Positions 50,118 to 58,798 of a stretch of 64,000 nucleotides of DNA are shown here, piece by piece. The stretch lies in NCBI GenBank assembly GCA_035552775.1, contig DASZKW010000061.1:3985-67984 (forward strand), in the 5' to 3' direction. The notes under the pieces are model-generated. The model had not been told where the DNA came from and searched no databases. It saw only the letters and a program-made list of their open reading frames with translations. How positions within the stretch are numbered: position 1 is the stretch's first letter; every line of letters begins with the position of its first letter. This DNA comes from DASZKW01 sp035552775 (GTDB lineage: Bacteria > Actinomycetota > Acidimicrobiia > Acidimicrobiales > Palsa-688). The translations under genes were made by a program, and so were the position numbers.

Positions 50118-51047
50118 GTGAAACTCCCCCCGTTCGAGTACCTCCGAGCGTCGAGCGCTGCGGAAGCCGTCAGCGTCCTCTCCGCCGACGAGGACTCCAA
50201 GGTGCTCGCCGGCGGGCAGAGCCTTCTGCCCCTGATGGCGCTGCGACTCGCTCATCCGACGGTGCTGGTCGACATCGCCGCCCTCGACCTGGCCGGGGTG
50301 GAGGTCGTCGACGGGCCGTCCCACATCGACGCTTCGTCGTGTGGTGGCCCGGTCCCCAAGGGCGGCAAGTCGATTCGTCTCGGAGCCATGGTCCGCCAGA
50401 GCGTCCTCGAGAGCGAACCTGTTGTGGCGGAGACGGTTCCTTTGCTGGCCGCCGCCGCCCGTTACGTCGGTCACCCAGCCACGCGCAACCTGGGGACTCT
50501 CGGGGGATCGTTGGCCCACGCAGATCCGGCGGCCGAACTGCCTGCCGTCGCCGTGGCCCTGGGCGCCGTGGCGGTGGTGGTCGGCCCCGCGGGCCCTCGT
50601 CACCTGGCCTGCTCTCTCCTGGCCGAGGGTTACTTCACGACCTCCCTCGCTCCAGACGAGATCCTCACCGAGATTTGCTTCCCCGCGGCCGGACCCCGCC
50701 ACGGGGCGGCGTGGTGCGAGTGGTCCCCCAGGGTGGGCGACTTCGCGGAGGCGGGGGTGGGGGTCGCCGTGGACCTCGACGGCGACGGTGCGATCACCGC
50801 GATCGTCGCCGCCGCGTGCAGTGTGGCGCCCGTACCGCTCGACCTGGGGACAGCCCTGGCAGACGCTGGGGTGGTCGGAGCGACATCGCTTCCCGACCCG
50901 CTGCTCCGGGCGGCGGCGCGGGCGGCGGAGTCGGCGGCATCGGGAAGCCCTGGGGACAAGGCCGAGCTGACCGGTCTCCTGGCTGCTCGGGCCGTGGCGA
51001 GGGCGTTCCAAGGCGCCCGCAAGCCGATTGCGGAGGTCCAGACATGA
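50118..51047 (+). CDS. Xanthine dehydrogenase FAD-binding subunit
   Basis: A 309-residue subunit of a molybdenum hydroxylase. FAD motifs are VLAGGQSLLPLMALRLA and NLGTLGGSLAHADPAAELPA; the C-terminal domain is the CO-dehydrogenase flavoprotein type. It passes electrons from the 2Fe-2S subunit to FAD and on to the acceptor. An insertion around residues 60-75 (DGPSHIDASSCGGPVPKG) is not usual. GTG start at 50118. The stop overlaps the 2Fe-2S subunit start (ATGA). Confidence 0.9.
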   Translation: MKLPPFEYLRASSAAEAVSVLSADEDSKVLAGGQSLLPLMALRLAHPTVLVDIAALDLAGVEVVDGPSHIDASSCGGPVPKGGKSIRLGAMVRQSVLESEPVVAETVPLLAAAARYVGHPATRNLGTLGGSLAHADPAAELPAVAVALGAVAVVVGPAGPRHLACSLLAEGYFTTSLAPDEILTEICFPAAGPRHGAAWCEWSPRVGDFAEAGVGVAVDLDGDGAITAIVAAACSVAPVPLDLGTALADAGVVGATSLPDPLLRAAARAAESAASGSPGDKAELTGLLAARAVARAFQGARKPIAEVQT

Positions 51048-51529
51048 ACGCCCCTGTGGAGCTGGTGGTCAACGCCAGACCCGTCCGGGTCGAGGTCGAG
51101 CCGCGTACCACCCTGCTCGATTTCCTGAGAGACGAGCTCGGCCTGACAGGGGCCCACGCCGGGTGCGAGCAGGGTGCCTGCGGGGCGTGCAACGTCTTGC
51201 TCGACGGCCGGGTGGTGAGGTCGTGCCTGGTGCTGGCGGCTGGGGCATCGGGCTCCGATGTCACAACCGTGGAGCACCTGGGGACACCGGACCTGCTGCA
51301 TCCCGTGCAGGAGGCCCTGTGGCGCCATCACGGCCTCCAGTGCGGCTACTGCACCCCCGGGATCGTCATCGCCGCTGTCGACCTGCTGTCGAGGATCCCG
51401 AGTCCGACTGACGCACAGGTGCGCGAGGCGCTGAATGGGAACCTGTGCCGATGCACCGGCTATGCCGGGATGGTGGCCGCGATCGTCGAAGCGGGTGGCA
51501 GCCACGACGACGAGCCGGTGATCGGATGA
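51044..51529 (+). CDS. Xanthine dehydrogenase 2Fe-2S subunit
   Basis: A 161-residue small subunit with two 2Fe-2S clusters. Plant-type cluster ligands are in GCEQGACGACNVLLDG and the preceding loop; the second cluster ligands are CGYCTPG and LCRCTGYAG. Start is the ATG at 51044, which overlaps the FAD-subunit stop; long open frame upstream in the same frame is not protein-like. Its own stop overlaps the large-subunit start (ATGA at 51526). Confidence 0.93.
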   Translation: MNAPVELVVNARPVRVEVEPRTTLLDFLRDELGLTGAHAGCEQGACGACNVLLDGRVVRSCLVLAAGASGSDVTTVEHLGTPDLLHPVQEALWRHHGLQCGYCTPGIVIAAVDLLSRIPSPTDAQVREALNGNLCRCTGYAGMVAAIVEAGGSHDDEPVIG

Positions 51530-53928
51530 CCGCTGTCGACGAGGCGCAGCAAGCACACGACGTCGGACCCGGAATCGAAACCAGGTCCGGCCCCCGCTAC
51601 CTGACCGGCGCGGGCCGCTACCTTGCCGACCACGCGGTACCGGGCCTGTGCCATGTGGCGATCGCCCGTTCCAACACGGCCCACGCCCGTATCGTGAGGA
51701 TCAACACCGACGGGGCCGCCGCGCTGCCGGGTGTGGTGGCGGTGGTGACCGGCTCGGACCTCGAGGCCATGGGAGCGCGCCGGTTCGACCACCTCCTCGG
51801 CCGTGCGGCTCGACCGCTCACGTGGCCGGTCCTCGCCATCGACCGAGTCAGGTTCGTCGGCGAGCCGTACGCAGCTGTGGTCGCCTCATCGAGGGCGTTG
51901 GCTGAGGACGCACTGGAGGCCATTACCGCGGAGTTTGAAGAGCTCCCGCCCGTTGTCGGCGGCGAGGCGGCCCTCGCTCCGGGCGCACCTCTGTTGTACC
52001 CGGAGTGGGGGACGAACGTCTTCCTATCCGCAGAGGAGTTGGCTCCTGGTCTCGATGAAGCAATAGCCCGAGCACCCCGGCGGCTGACTGAACGGTTCGA
52101 GTCGCACCGAGTCTGCGGCCTGCCGATCGAGGGGCACGGCGCCCAGGCGACGTGGGACCCCGGTACGGCGCGCCTGACGGTAGTCGCTTCCAGTCAGCAG
52201 CCCCACCAGTTGCGCAGCGTCATAGCCGAGATATGCGGACTCGACGAGACCCACGTCCGGGTCATCAGCCCCGACATTGGGGGCGGGTTCGGCAACAAGC
52301 AGCATTTCACCAGGGAGGAGTGCCTGGTAGGGCTTCTGGCCCGGCTGACGGGCCGGCCCGTGAGATGGTCACAGGACCGTACCGAGGCGCTCATCGCATC
52401 CGTCCATGCGCGCGCCCAGGTACACGAAGTCGAGGTCGGCTACGACACGTCCGGCCGCGTCCTGGCCCTGAAGGTCAAGGTCATTTCGGATCTCGGCAAC
52501 CCTGTCCTGTATTTCTCCGGGACGGGTCCGGCCATCGTGACCGTCGCCAACCTCTCGGGGGGCTACGCCATAGATCGCGTCGGATGGAGCCTGGCGTGCG
52601 TAGCCACCACCACCTGCCCGACCGGCGCGTACCGAGGGTTCGGGCAGCCCGAAGCTCACCTCACGACCGAAAGGATCATGGATCTCGTCGCTTCGGACCT
52701 GGGGATGGACCCGGGCGACGTCCGCCGGGTGAACCTGTTGCCGGACTCTCCCCGCCCGTGGCGCGGCAACGGTGGCCAGCGGATCGACGTGGGGTCCCTC
52801 GACTCCCAGCTCGACCTCCTGCTCGAACGCTTCGAGTACGAAACCTGGCGGCGCCGGCAAGCCGGCGCCCGGGCCGAGGGACGGTATGTCGGGGTCGGGA
52901 TCTCGACGCTCGTCCAGGGGACCACGCCTACCCAAAACGACACGGCCGGGCGATTCGGGTCCTTGGAGATGGCGTCGCTGACGATCCTGCCCGACGGTCA
53001 CGTCAACGTGAAGGTCGGCACCAAGTCGCAGGGCCAGAGCCACGACACGACCTTCGCCCAGGTCGCGGCGGACGCTCTCGGCATCCCGGCGGGACTGATC
53101 GAGGTGCGCGACGGCGACACCGACGCCCTGTCGTATGGCCAGGGGACTTGGGGCAGCCGCAGCGCGGTGATGGGCGGTGGAGCCATCATCAAGGCAGCGG
53201 GTGAAGTCCGGGCCAAGCTCGCCCTGGTCGCGGCCGCGCTCGGCCACCATTTGCCAACCGAAGGGGCCATCGATCTGGACGTCTACGCCCGGGTGGCCGC
53301 CGCGGCCTGGTGGCACACCCATCTGCTACCCGCCGGAGTCGAACCGGGCCTGACCGCCACGACCGTTTACACCCCTGGCTTCACCGGTCCGTCGTCGGGG
53401 CGCGGAGCCAACCACGACGAGACCTACGCTTCGCACGCCACCGCTGCCGCCGTCGAAGTCGACCCCGCGACGGGCACGGTCAGGGTGCTGTCTGCGGTCA
53501 TGGTCTCCGACTGCGGGGTCGTCATCAACCGGGCGATCGTGGAGGGCCAGCATCAAGGAGGCTTCACCCAGGGACTCGGCACCGCCTTCCTCGAGGAGAG
53601 CAGGTACAACGACGACGGGCAGCCGCTGTGCGCCACCCTTGTCGACTACACCATCCCCACCGCTCTCGACGTCCCAACCGTCCAGGTCGTTCACCGGCCA
53701 ACTCGGGCGGAAACGACGGGCGGTTTCAGGGGGGCCGGCGAAGCGTCGATCGTCGTCGCCCCCGCTGTCCTGGTGAGCGCGGTCGAGGACGCCCTGCGGC
53801 CCCTCGGCGTGAAGCTGAACTCGACCCGGCTGCACCCGTCGGTGATCCGCGCCGCCGTCCGGGCGACAGGGTGGAGGCCCGACGCCGCCGGGTGGGCGCT
53901 GCGGGCACGAGTGCCGGGCGAGCTTTGA
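51526..53928 (+). CDS. Xanthine dehydrogenase molybdopterin-binding subunit
   Basis: An 800-residue catalytic subunit. The Mo-pterin motifs are seen as SPDIGGGFGNKQ, PTGAYRGFGQPEAHLTTERI, GTKSQGQSHDTTFAQ and, near the end, GGFRGAGEASI with the catalytic Glu of the GxGE motif. It would hydroxylate hypoxanthine and xanthine to urate, given the neighbours; CoxL-type carbon monoxide dehydrogenase is unlikely because its Cys active-site loop is absent. No XdhC-type Mo-insertase gene is seen in the window. ATG at 51526. Confidence 0.9.
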   Translation: MTAVDEAQQAHDVGPGIETRSGPRYLTGAGRYLADHAVPGLCHVAIARSNTAHARIVRINTDGAAALPGVVAVVTGSDLEAMGARRFDHLLGRAARPLTWPVLAIDRVRFVGEPYAAVVASSRALAEDALEAITAEFEELPPVVGGEAALAPGAPLLYPEWGTNVFLSAEELAPGLDEAIARAPRRLTERFESHRVCGLPIEGHGAQATWDPGTARLTVVASSQQPHQLRSVIAEICGLDETHVRVISPDIGGGFGNKQHFTREECLVGLLARLTGRPVRWSQDRTEALIASVHARAQVHEVEVGYDTSGRVLALKVKVISDLGNPVLYFSGTGPAIVTVANLSGGYAIDRVGWSLACVATTTCPTGAYRGFGQPEAHLTTERIMDLVASDLGMDPGDVRRVNLLPDSPRPWRGNGGQRIDVGSLDSQLDLLLERFEYETWRRRQAGARAEGRYVGVGISTLVQGTTPTQNDTAGRFGSLEMASLTILPDGHVNVKVGTKSQGQSHDTTFAQVAADALGIPAGLIEVRDGDTDALSYGQGTWGSRSAVMGGGAIIKAAGEVRAKLALVAAALGHHLPTEGAIDLDVYARVAAAAWWHTHLLPAGVEPGLTATTVYTPGFTGPSSGRGANHDETYASHATAAAVEVDPATGTVRVLSAVMVSDCGVVINRAIVEGQHQGGFTQGLGTAFLEESRYNDDGQPLCATLVDYTIPTALDVPTVQVVHRPTRAETTGGFRGAGEASIVVAPAVLVSAVEDALRPLGVKLNSTRLHPSVIRAAVRATGWRPDAAGWALRARVPGEL

Positions 53929-53958
53929 GCTAGTGCCCTTGCCGGGAGGGGGCAGTAC

Positions 53959-55125
53959 GTGCACGGCTTGAGGGTCGCCGTCGTCGGCGGAGGCTTGGGG
54001 GGCCTCGCCGCGGCCCTGGCCCTGCGCCAGGCCGGCCACCACCCGGTCGTGTACGAGCAGACCGAGTTGTTCCGGCCCGTCGGGGCAGGCATATCCCTGT
54101 GGCCGAACGGGGTCAAGGTCCTCAACTTGCTCGGTCTGGGCAAGGAGGTGGCGGCGCTGGGGGGTCGCATGGATCGCATGGGCTACGCGAGCCGGGAGGG
54201 GACCACGCTCACCGAGTTCAGCCTCGATCCCCTCTACGAGGCTGTCGGCCAGCGGGCCTGGCCCCTGGCCCGATCCGACCTGCACGAACTGCTGCTCCGA
54301 GCGGTCGGTCCGGAGCGAATCTGGTTGGGTCGGCGATGCGTGGCGGTGACGAGCAGCGCCGACGCGGGCACCGTGCATCTCGACACCGGCGAGCGGGTCG
54401 ATGCCGATTTGGTGATAGGGGCGGACGGAACCCACTCGATCGTAAGGTCATGGGTCCTCGACGAGCCCCTCGACCACGAGTACGTGGGTTACGTCAACTT
54501 CAACACGATCACCAACGCCGACGCCGAGATCGTACGGCCAGGGGGTTGGCTCACCTGGGTTGGTGACGGCAAGCGGGCCTCGGTCATGCCGATCGGGGAG
54601 GACCGGCTGTACGCCTTCTTCGATGTCCCTCAGCCGCCTCCCGCGGCGGGCGCAGCGGAGCCGGACCCGAGGAAGGCACTGCTTTCCAGCTTCGACGGTT
54701 GGGCCAGGCCCGTCGAGCGTCTCATCCAGGGCCTCGACCCGGCACGGATAAACCGGGTGGCGATCCGCGACCTGCCGGCGGCGCCGCGGTGGCACCGCGG
54801 TCGGGCGGTGCTGCTCGGTGACGCCGTCCACGCCATGGCGCCCGACCTGGGACAGGGCGGCTGCCAGGCTCTCGAAGATGGCCTGGTGCTGGCTCACTAC
54901 CTCACCACCACCGACCGCTCGGTATCTGATGCGGCGGACCGCTACCAGGCCGAGCGGCTCCCCCGCACGGCTGACATAAGCCGCCGAGCCCGCAACCGGG
55001 CGCTGATGACACACGGCCAGGACCCGCTGGCGTTGCAGTCCTGGTACGAGTCACTGGCCCGCGAGACCGGTGAAGGCATCGTCGCCGGCTTGGTGCAATC
55101 TGTCGCCGAGGGCCCGTGCCGTTAG
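53959..55125 (+). CDS. hpxO: FAD-dependent urate hydroxylase (HpxO-like)
   Basis: A 388-residue class A flavin monooxygenase. FAD motifs: VAVVGGGLGGLAAALAL at the N-terminus, DLVIGADGTHSIVR and VLLGDAVHAMAPDLGQGGCQ. AGISLWPNGVKVL and YVGYVNFN are close to the HpxO pattern. HpxO converts urate to 5-hydroxyisourate with NADH and O2, replacing uricase; no uricase gene is present, and HIU hydrolase and OHCU decarboxylase genes lie nearby. GTG start at 53959, with GGGAGGGGG upstream. It ends with a 4-bp overlap with allantoinase on the other strand. Confidence 0.87.
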   Translation: MHGLRVAVVGGGLGGLAAALALRQAGHHPVVYEQTELFRPVGAGISLWPNGVKVLNLLGLGKEVAALGGRMDRMGYASREGTTLTEFSLDPLYEAVGQRAWPLARSDLHELLLRAVGPERIWLGRRCVAVTSSADAGTVHLDTGERVDADLVIGADGTHSIVRSWVLDEPLDHEYVGYVNFNTITNADAEIVRPGGWLTWVGDGKRASVMPIGEDRLYAFFDVPQPPPAAGAAEPDPRKALLSSFDGWARPVERLIQGLDPARINRVAIRDLPAAPRWHRGRAVLLGDAVHAMAPDLGQGGCQALEDGLVLAHYLTTTDRSVSDAADRYQAERLPRTADISRRARNRALMTHGQDPLALQSWYESLARETGEGIVAGLVQSVAEGPCR

Positions 55126-56054
55126 GCCGGGTTACCCTCCGGCGGGTACGGGTGAGTCGCGATCCAATGCCTCGCTATGTCGACTCTCCGGGCGAGCCAC
55201 ACCCGGTCGTGACCGGAGACGTACTCCAAGAACCGCTCGAGGCCGGCGCTGCGCCCCGGCCGGCCCGCCAGCCGGGTGTGCAAGCCGACCGACATCATCT
55301 TCGGCTGGCTGTTTCCCTCGTCGTAGAGCACGTCGAAGCTGTCCCGCAGGTAGGAATAGAACTCCGCGCCCGAGGCGAAACCGGCCGGGCTCACGAAGCG
55401 CATGTCGTTGGCGTCGAGGGTGTAGGGGACGACGAGGTGGGGGCGGCCCTCCACGACCGTCCAATAGGGGAGGTCGTCCGCATAGGAGTCCGAGTCGTAC
55501 AGGAAACCCCCTTCCTCGACGACGAGGCGTCGCGTGTCAGGGCTCGACCTTCCCGTATACCAACCGAGCGGCCTGCACCCCACGGCTTGCTCGATAGCGC
55601 GGATCGCGAGTTGAACGTGGGCCCGCTCGGTGTCGATGTCGACGTGCTGGTAGTCGACCCATCGGTACCCGTGCGAGCAGATCTCGTGGCCTAGCTCGGC
55701 CATCCTTCGGACCACGCCCGGCGAGCGTTGGACGGCCATACCGACGGCGAAGACGGTGAGGGGGACCTGGTGGCGGTCGAACACTCGTAGCAACCGCCAC
55801 ACGCCTGCCCTGCTGCCGTACTCGAACATCGACTCGACACTCGGGTGGCGTCGCCCGACCCACGGCTTTGCGCCTATCACGTCCTGGATCGCCGACTCCG
55901 ATTCGGAGTCACCGTGGAGGACGTTCGTCTCGCCTCCCTCCTCCCAGTTGAGGACGAAACTGACGGCGAGCCGGGCCCCACCCGGCCATTTGGGATCCGG
56001 CGGGGTCTCACCGTATCCCCGCAGATCGCGAGGGTACGGGTCGGGCGCGGTCAT
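55122..56054 (-). CDS. puuE: Allantoinase, PuuE-type (polysaccharide deacetylase fold)
   Basis: A 310-residue CE4-like protein without a signal peptide. It has YPRDLRGYGETPPDPKWPGG and LAVSFVLNWEEGGE at the N-terminus, EICSHGYRWVDYQ and PLGWYTGRSSPDTRRLVVE, which are the hallmarks of metal-independent PuuE allantoinase, and a C-terminal MMSVGLHTRLAGRPGR. It would hydrolyse allantoin to allantoate. It follows the allantoate amidohydrolase gene by zero bases on the same strand (stop to start adjacent) and starts the leftward part of the purine cluster. Confidence 0.9.
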   Translation of the reverse strand: MTAPDPYPRDLRGYGETPPDPKWPGGARLAVSFVLNWEEGGETNVLHGDSESESAIQDVIGAKPWVGRRHPSVESMFEYGSRAGVWRLLRVFDRHQVPLTVFAVGMAVQRSPGVVRRMAELGHEICSHGYRWVDYQHVDIDTERAHVQLAIRAIEQAVGCRPLGWYTGRSSPDTRRLVVEEGGFLYDSDSYADDLPYWTVVEGRPHLVVPYTLDANDMRFVSPAGFASGAEFYSYLRDSFDVLYDEGNSQPKMMSVGLHTRLAGRPGRSAGLERFLEYVSGHDRVWLARRVDIARHWIATHPYPPEGNPA

Positions 56055-57332
56055 CTACGCCTCCCCCCACGACAGCGACGGCGCCGACATCGGTTCGCCG
56101 ACAGTCTTGTCGGCCCCGACGATGACATCCAAGAGGACCTGGGCTCCGTCGATCAGGGCCTGCGGAGCCGTGGCCTCGGCCGGGTTGTGACTCACCCCAT
56201 CGATGCTCGGAACGAAGATCATGGCCATCGGACCGAGTCGGGCCAGGTGGGCGGCGTCGTGGCCGGCGCCACTCGCAATCTCGATGCAGCCCAAGCCGCG
56301 CCTGTAGGCGGATCCGACGACAAGCGATCGCAGCTGGGGGTCCGTGAGCACCGCCCGGGTGGGTGGCGAGATGTCAAGATCGATCGTCGTCCCGGTGGCT
56401 TCGGCGATCTCTACCAGGTGCTTTTGGAGCATTTCGGTGGCGGAGTCCCCTGACGTCTCGTCGATGGATCTGATGTCGAAGCTCAGCACGACCTCGCCGG
56501 GGACGACGTTGGCTACCCCAGGTTGGACGGCCAGCCGGCCCACGGTGGCGACGTCGGCGGGTCCCTCGGTGGCGAGGGCCTGGATCGAGATCACGGTTCG
56601 GGCCGCCGCCGCCAGCGCGTCGCGCCTGGCGGCCATGGGGGTGGTCCCCGCGTGATTGGCCTGACCGGTCACCCGGACGCCGCCGCGACGCTGCCCGGTG
56701 ATTCCCGTGACCGCGCCGATGCCGACCCCGGCCCGGTCGAGAACCGGGCCCTGTTCTATGTGCAACTCCACCGTCGCCGCCACCGGGCCCGCCCACCTGG
56801 CCAGCAACACTGCGTCGGGGTCCAGGCCGGCGTCCAGGAGGCGACCGGCCAGCGTTTGGCCGTCGGGCCCCCGAATGGAAAGCTCTGAGTCCGCGAAACC
56901 CCCCGAGATTGCTCGGCTCCCGGTGAACGGTGGTGCTACGACTCCTTCCTCGTTGCTGAATGCCACCACCCGCAGGGGGTGCTCCAGCACCAGGCCCTGC
57001 TCCTCGAGGCATGCCAGGACCTCGATCCCTGCCACCACGCCGTAGGCCCCGTCGAGGTGGCCCGCGCCGATCACGGTGTCGAGATGGCTGCCGGCGACGA
57101 CCGGCGCGGCGCCGGCCACGGCGCCGGCGCGCTCGGCAATGAGGTTGCCGGCGGGGTCGATATGGGTGACGGCTCGAGCGTCGGTCGCCCAGCGTTCGAC
57201 CAGGGACCGGGCCCTGCGATCGTCTGCTGACCAGGCCAGGCGGGTGATGCCGGCTCCGATCGCGCCCCCGATCGACGCCAACTTTTCGATGCGATCGAGA
57301 AGGCGCCGCCCATCGACCAGCGGCGCTACCAC
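56055..57332 (-). CDS. allC: Allantoate amidohydrolase (M20 family)
   Basis: A 425-residue M20-type amidohydrolase. Metal ligands are in AGSHLDTVIGAGHLDGAYG, FSNEEG, VELHIEQGPVLD and the C-terminal GVSHNPAE. NHAGTTPM and GAGHDAAHL are family-typical. It converts allantoate to ureidoglycine (and onward) with release of ammonia and CO2. N-carbamoyl-amino-acid hydrolases have the same fold; the gene neighbours favour allantoate. It overlaps the AtzF-like gene by 7 bp. Confidence 0.9.
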   Translation of the reverse strand: MVAPLVDGRRLLDRIEKLASIGGAIGAGITRLAWSADDRRARSLVERWATDARAVTHIDPAGNLIAERAGAVAGAAPVVAGSHLDTVIGAGHLDGAYGVVAGIEVLACLEEQGLVLEHPLRVVAFSNEEGVVAPPFTGSRAISGGFADSELSIRGPDGQTLAGRLLDAGLDPDAVLLARWAGPVAATVELHIEQGPVLDRAGVGIGAVTGITGQRRGGVRVTGQANHAGTTPMAARRDALAAAARTVISIQALATEGPADVATVGRLAVQPGVANVVPGEVVLSFDIRSIDETSGDSATEMLQKHLVEIAEATGTTIDLDISPPTRAVLTDPQLRSLVVGSAYRRGLGCIEIASGAGHDAAHLARLGPMAMIFVPSIDGVSHNPAEATAPQALIDGAQVLLDVIVGADKTVGEPMSAPSLSWGEA

Positions 57333-57751
57333 TGGGCCCGGCCGAGCAGCTCGCCGATGTGGGCGTTGGCGGCGAGGAACCGCTGATAGGCACGGAAACC
57401 CCCGAGCTCGGATATGTCGACGACCTTGTCCCCCACCCCCAGGCGCCGCGGCTGGAGGAGCATGGCGTTGACCGTCTCGCCGTCCCGCAACTCGACCGTG
57501 CCGAGCTCGAGTTCCTGGGGCTCGGCCGGAAGCAGCCGGTTGATCAGAACGTCGTGGGGCATGTCGTACAGCTCACCCTCGATGAAACGCCCTGCCGTGG
57601 TCACTTCCAGCAGACCGGGGAACTCATCGCGGACGGCCACGAACCGGTAGCGACAGGCCGTCTGCGCCGGCCCCAGGAAGGCGGAGCCGGCGTGGCAGCC
57701 GTGGTCCTTCTGGCCGGCCATGGCCGTGCCGTTCAAGAACATATGGGTCAC
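57326..57751 (-). CDS. AtzF/allophanate-hydrolase C-domain-like (GGCT-fold) protein
   Basis: A 141-residue stand-alone protein. MFLNGTAMAGQKDHGCHAGS and TACRYRFVAVRDEFPGL at the N-terminus match the C-terminal domain of allophanate hydrolases, a gamma-glutamylcyclotransferase-like fold. The amidase domain of AtzF is not present anywhere in the window. Stand-alone forms are known in purine and pyrimidine clusters, but their activity is unsettled. It is coupled to allC by a 7-bp overlap and is 66 bp downstream of the OHCU decarboxylase gene. Confidence 0.78.
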   Translation of the reverse strand: MTHMFLNGTAMAGQKDHGCHAGSAFLGPAQTACRYRFVAVRDEFPGLLEVTTAGRFIEGELYDMPHDVLINRLLPAEPQELELGTVELRDGETVNAMLLQPRRLGVGDKVVDISELGGFRAYQRFLAANAHIGELLGRAQW

Positions 57752-57816
57752 GTCCGCATGAGGCTAGGACCCCTTGCCGGGCTGGTCAGGATCACGGTCG
57801 CGTCTTCACGCGGATT

Positions 57817-58350
57817 TTACGCGTCCTCGAGACGGCGCAGGCGGTCCCTTGCGATGGCGACCAAAGCGTCACACCCGGCCCGTAGCTCGACGGCTCGATC
57901 GCGACGGATCCGGTCTTCGATGACGACGGCGATGGCGGCGGGAGGCCGCCCGGCGATCCATTCGACGAACGGAAACCCGAAGCGCTCGGTGTAGAGGCGG
58001 TTGAGGTCGGCCAGGCGCTCCGCCAAGGCTTCGTCGAGACCTTGCCCACGCCCTTGCTCCTGCCAGGAGGTCAGGCTGGTGGCCCGCAACCTTTCCGGGG
58101 GTTTGCCGATGGGCGGATGGGACTCGAGCAGTCGGGCCTTCTGAACGTCGCTCATGTCGTCTATCTCTGCCGCAGCCGCGTCGATCACCTCGGCCCACGA
58201 CGCGAATCGGCGGCCCAGCAGGCACCCGCTCAGCATGGCGGCGTCCTCCCACAACGGGCGCAAGGCCGCGGCCAGGTGCTCTTGGTCGAGGCTCGCGAGG
58301 GCCGGCGCGGGGATCAGTGCGGTTCCGCCGGCACGACCGGTGTCAGGCAC
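57817..58350 (-). CDS. OHCU decarboxylase
   Basis: A 177-residue enzyme. The catalytic His is in LLESHPPIGKPP, and RFGFPFVEWIAGR and AVVIEDRIRRDRAVEL are the family motifs. It decarboxylates 2-oxo-4-hydroxy-4-carboxy-5-ureidoimidazoline to S-allantoin, the step after HIU hydrolase. The GTG at 58350 overlaps the HIU hydrolase stop by 8 bp; open frame further upstream belongs to the neighbour. Confidence 0.89.
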   Translation of the reverse strand: MPDTGRAGGTALIPAPALASLDQEHLAAALRPLWEDAAMLSGCLLGRRFASWAEVIDAAAAEIDDMSDVQKARLLESHPPIGKPPERLRATSLTSWQEQGRGQGLDEALAERLADLNRLYTERFGFPFVEWIAGRPPAAIAVVIEDRIRRDRAVELRAGCDALVAIARDRLRRLEDA

Positions 58351-58714
58351 CGAGGTAGACGACTGCGGCGGACCCTGAAGACAAGAGAGGCACGTGGTAA
58401 CGGCGATCATCGTCGAGGGTGACGGTGGCCGTCACTTCAGCGAGGAACGGTCCACCAACTGTCCACCTGATCCGGTAGCTCCCAGGGGCGAGCACGGCCA
58501 AGTGCTCCACGCGGCCGTGTTCGTCGGTAGTCGCGGTGGCGACGACGGCGCCCGACTCGTCGAAGACGGCCACGGCGATCCCGGGCCTGGGGCCGCCCGC
58601 GGCGGCGTCGAGGACGTGGGTCGAGAGGCTAGGCACCTGGTCCGCCACGGTCGACGCGAAACCTAACCCGCCACAGTCGATGCGACTTTCTGCCAGCGGT
58701 CGCCACCGCGCCAT
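58343..58714 (-). CDS. 5-hydroxyisourate hydrolase (transthyretin family)
   Basis: A roughly 123-residue transthyretin-like hydrolase. Conserved His in LSTHVLDAAAGGPRPG, Arg in TTDEHGRVEHL and His in RRYHVPLL are all present. The family signature at the C-terminus is YRGS; here the protein ends YLGA, so the Arg and Ser of that motif are replaced. Start: ATG at 58714 preferred; a GTG at 58651 would give 102 residues and remove a leader that lacks family similarity. It overlaps the OHCU decarboxylase gene. It and the hydrolase gene at 58799 are divergent. Confidence 0.8.
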   Translation of the reverse strand: MARWRPLAESRIDCGGLGFASTVADQVPSLSTHVLDAAAGGPRPGIAVAVFDESGAVVATATTDEHGRVEHLAVLAPGSYRIRWTVGGPFLAEVTATVTLDDDRRYHVPLLSSGSAAVVYLGA

Positions 58715-58798
58715 TGTCGCCCCCGCCTCGCCGCGCCACAAGGTCACTTCACGGTCAGTTAACCCGTTGGAAATACCGGCGCGCGTACTGTCCACGGT

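Noticed and set aside
51526..53928. Carbon monoxide dehydrogenase large subunit
   Set aside because: The Cys-containing active-site loop of CoxL is absent, and the neighbours are purine enzymes.
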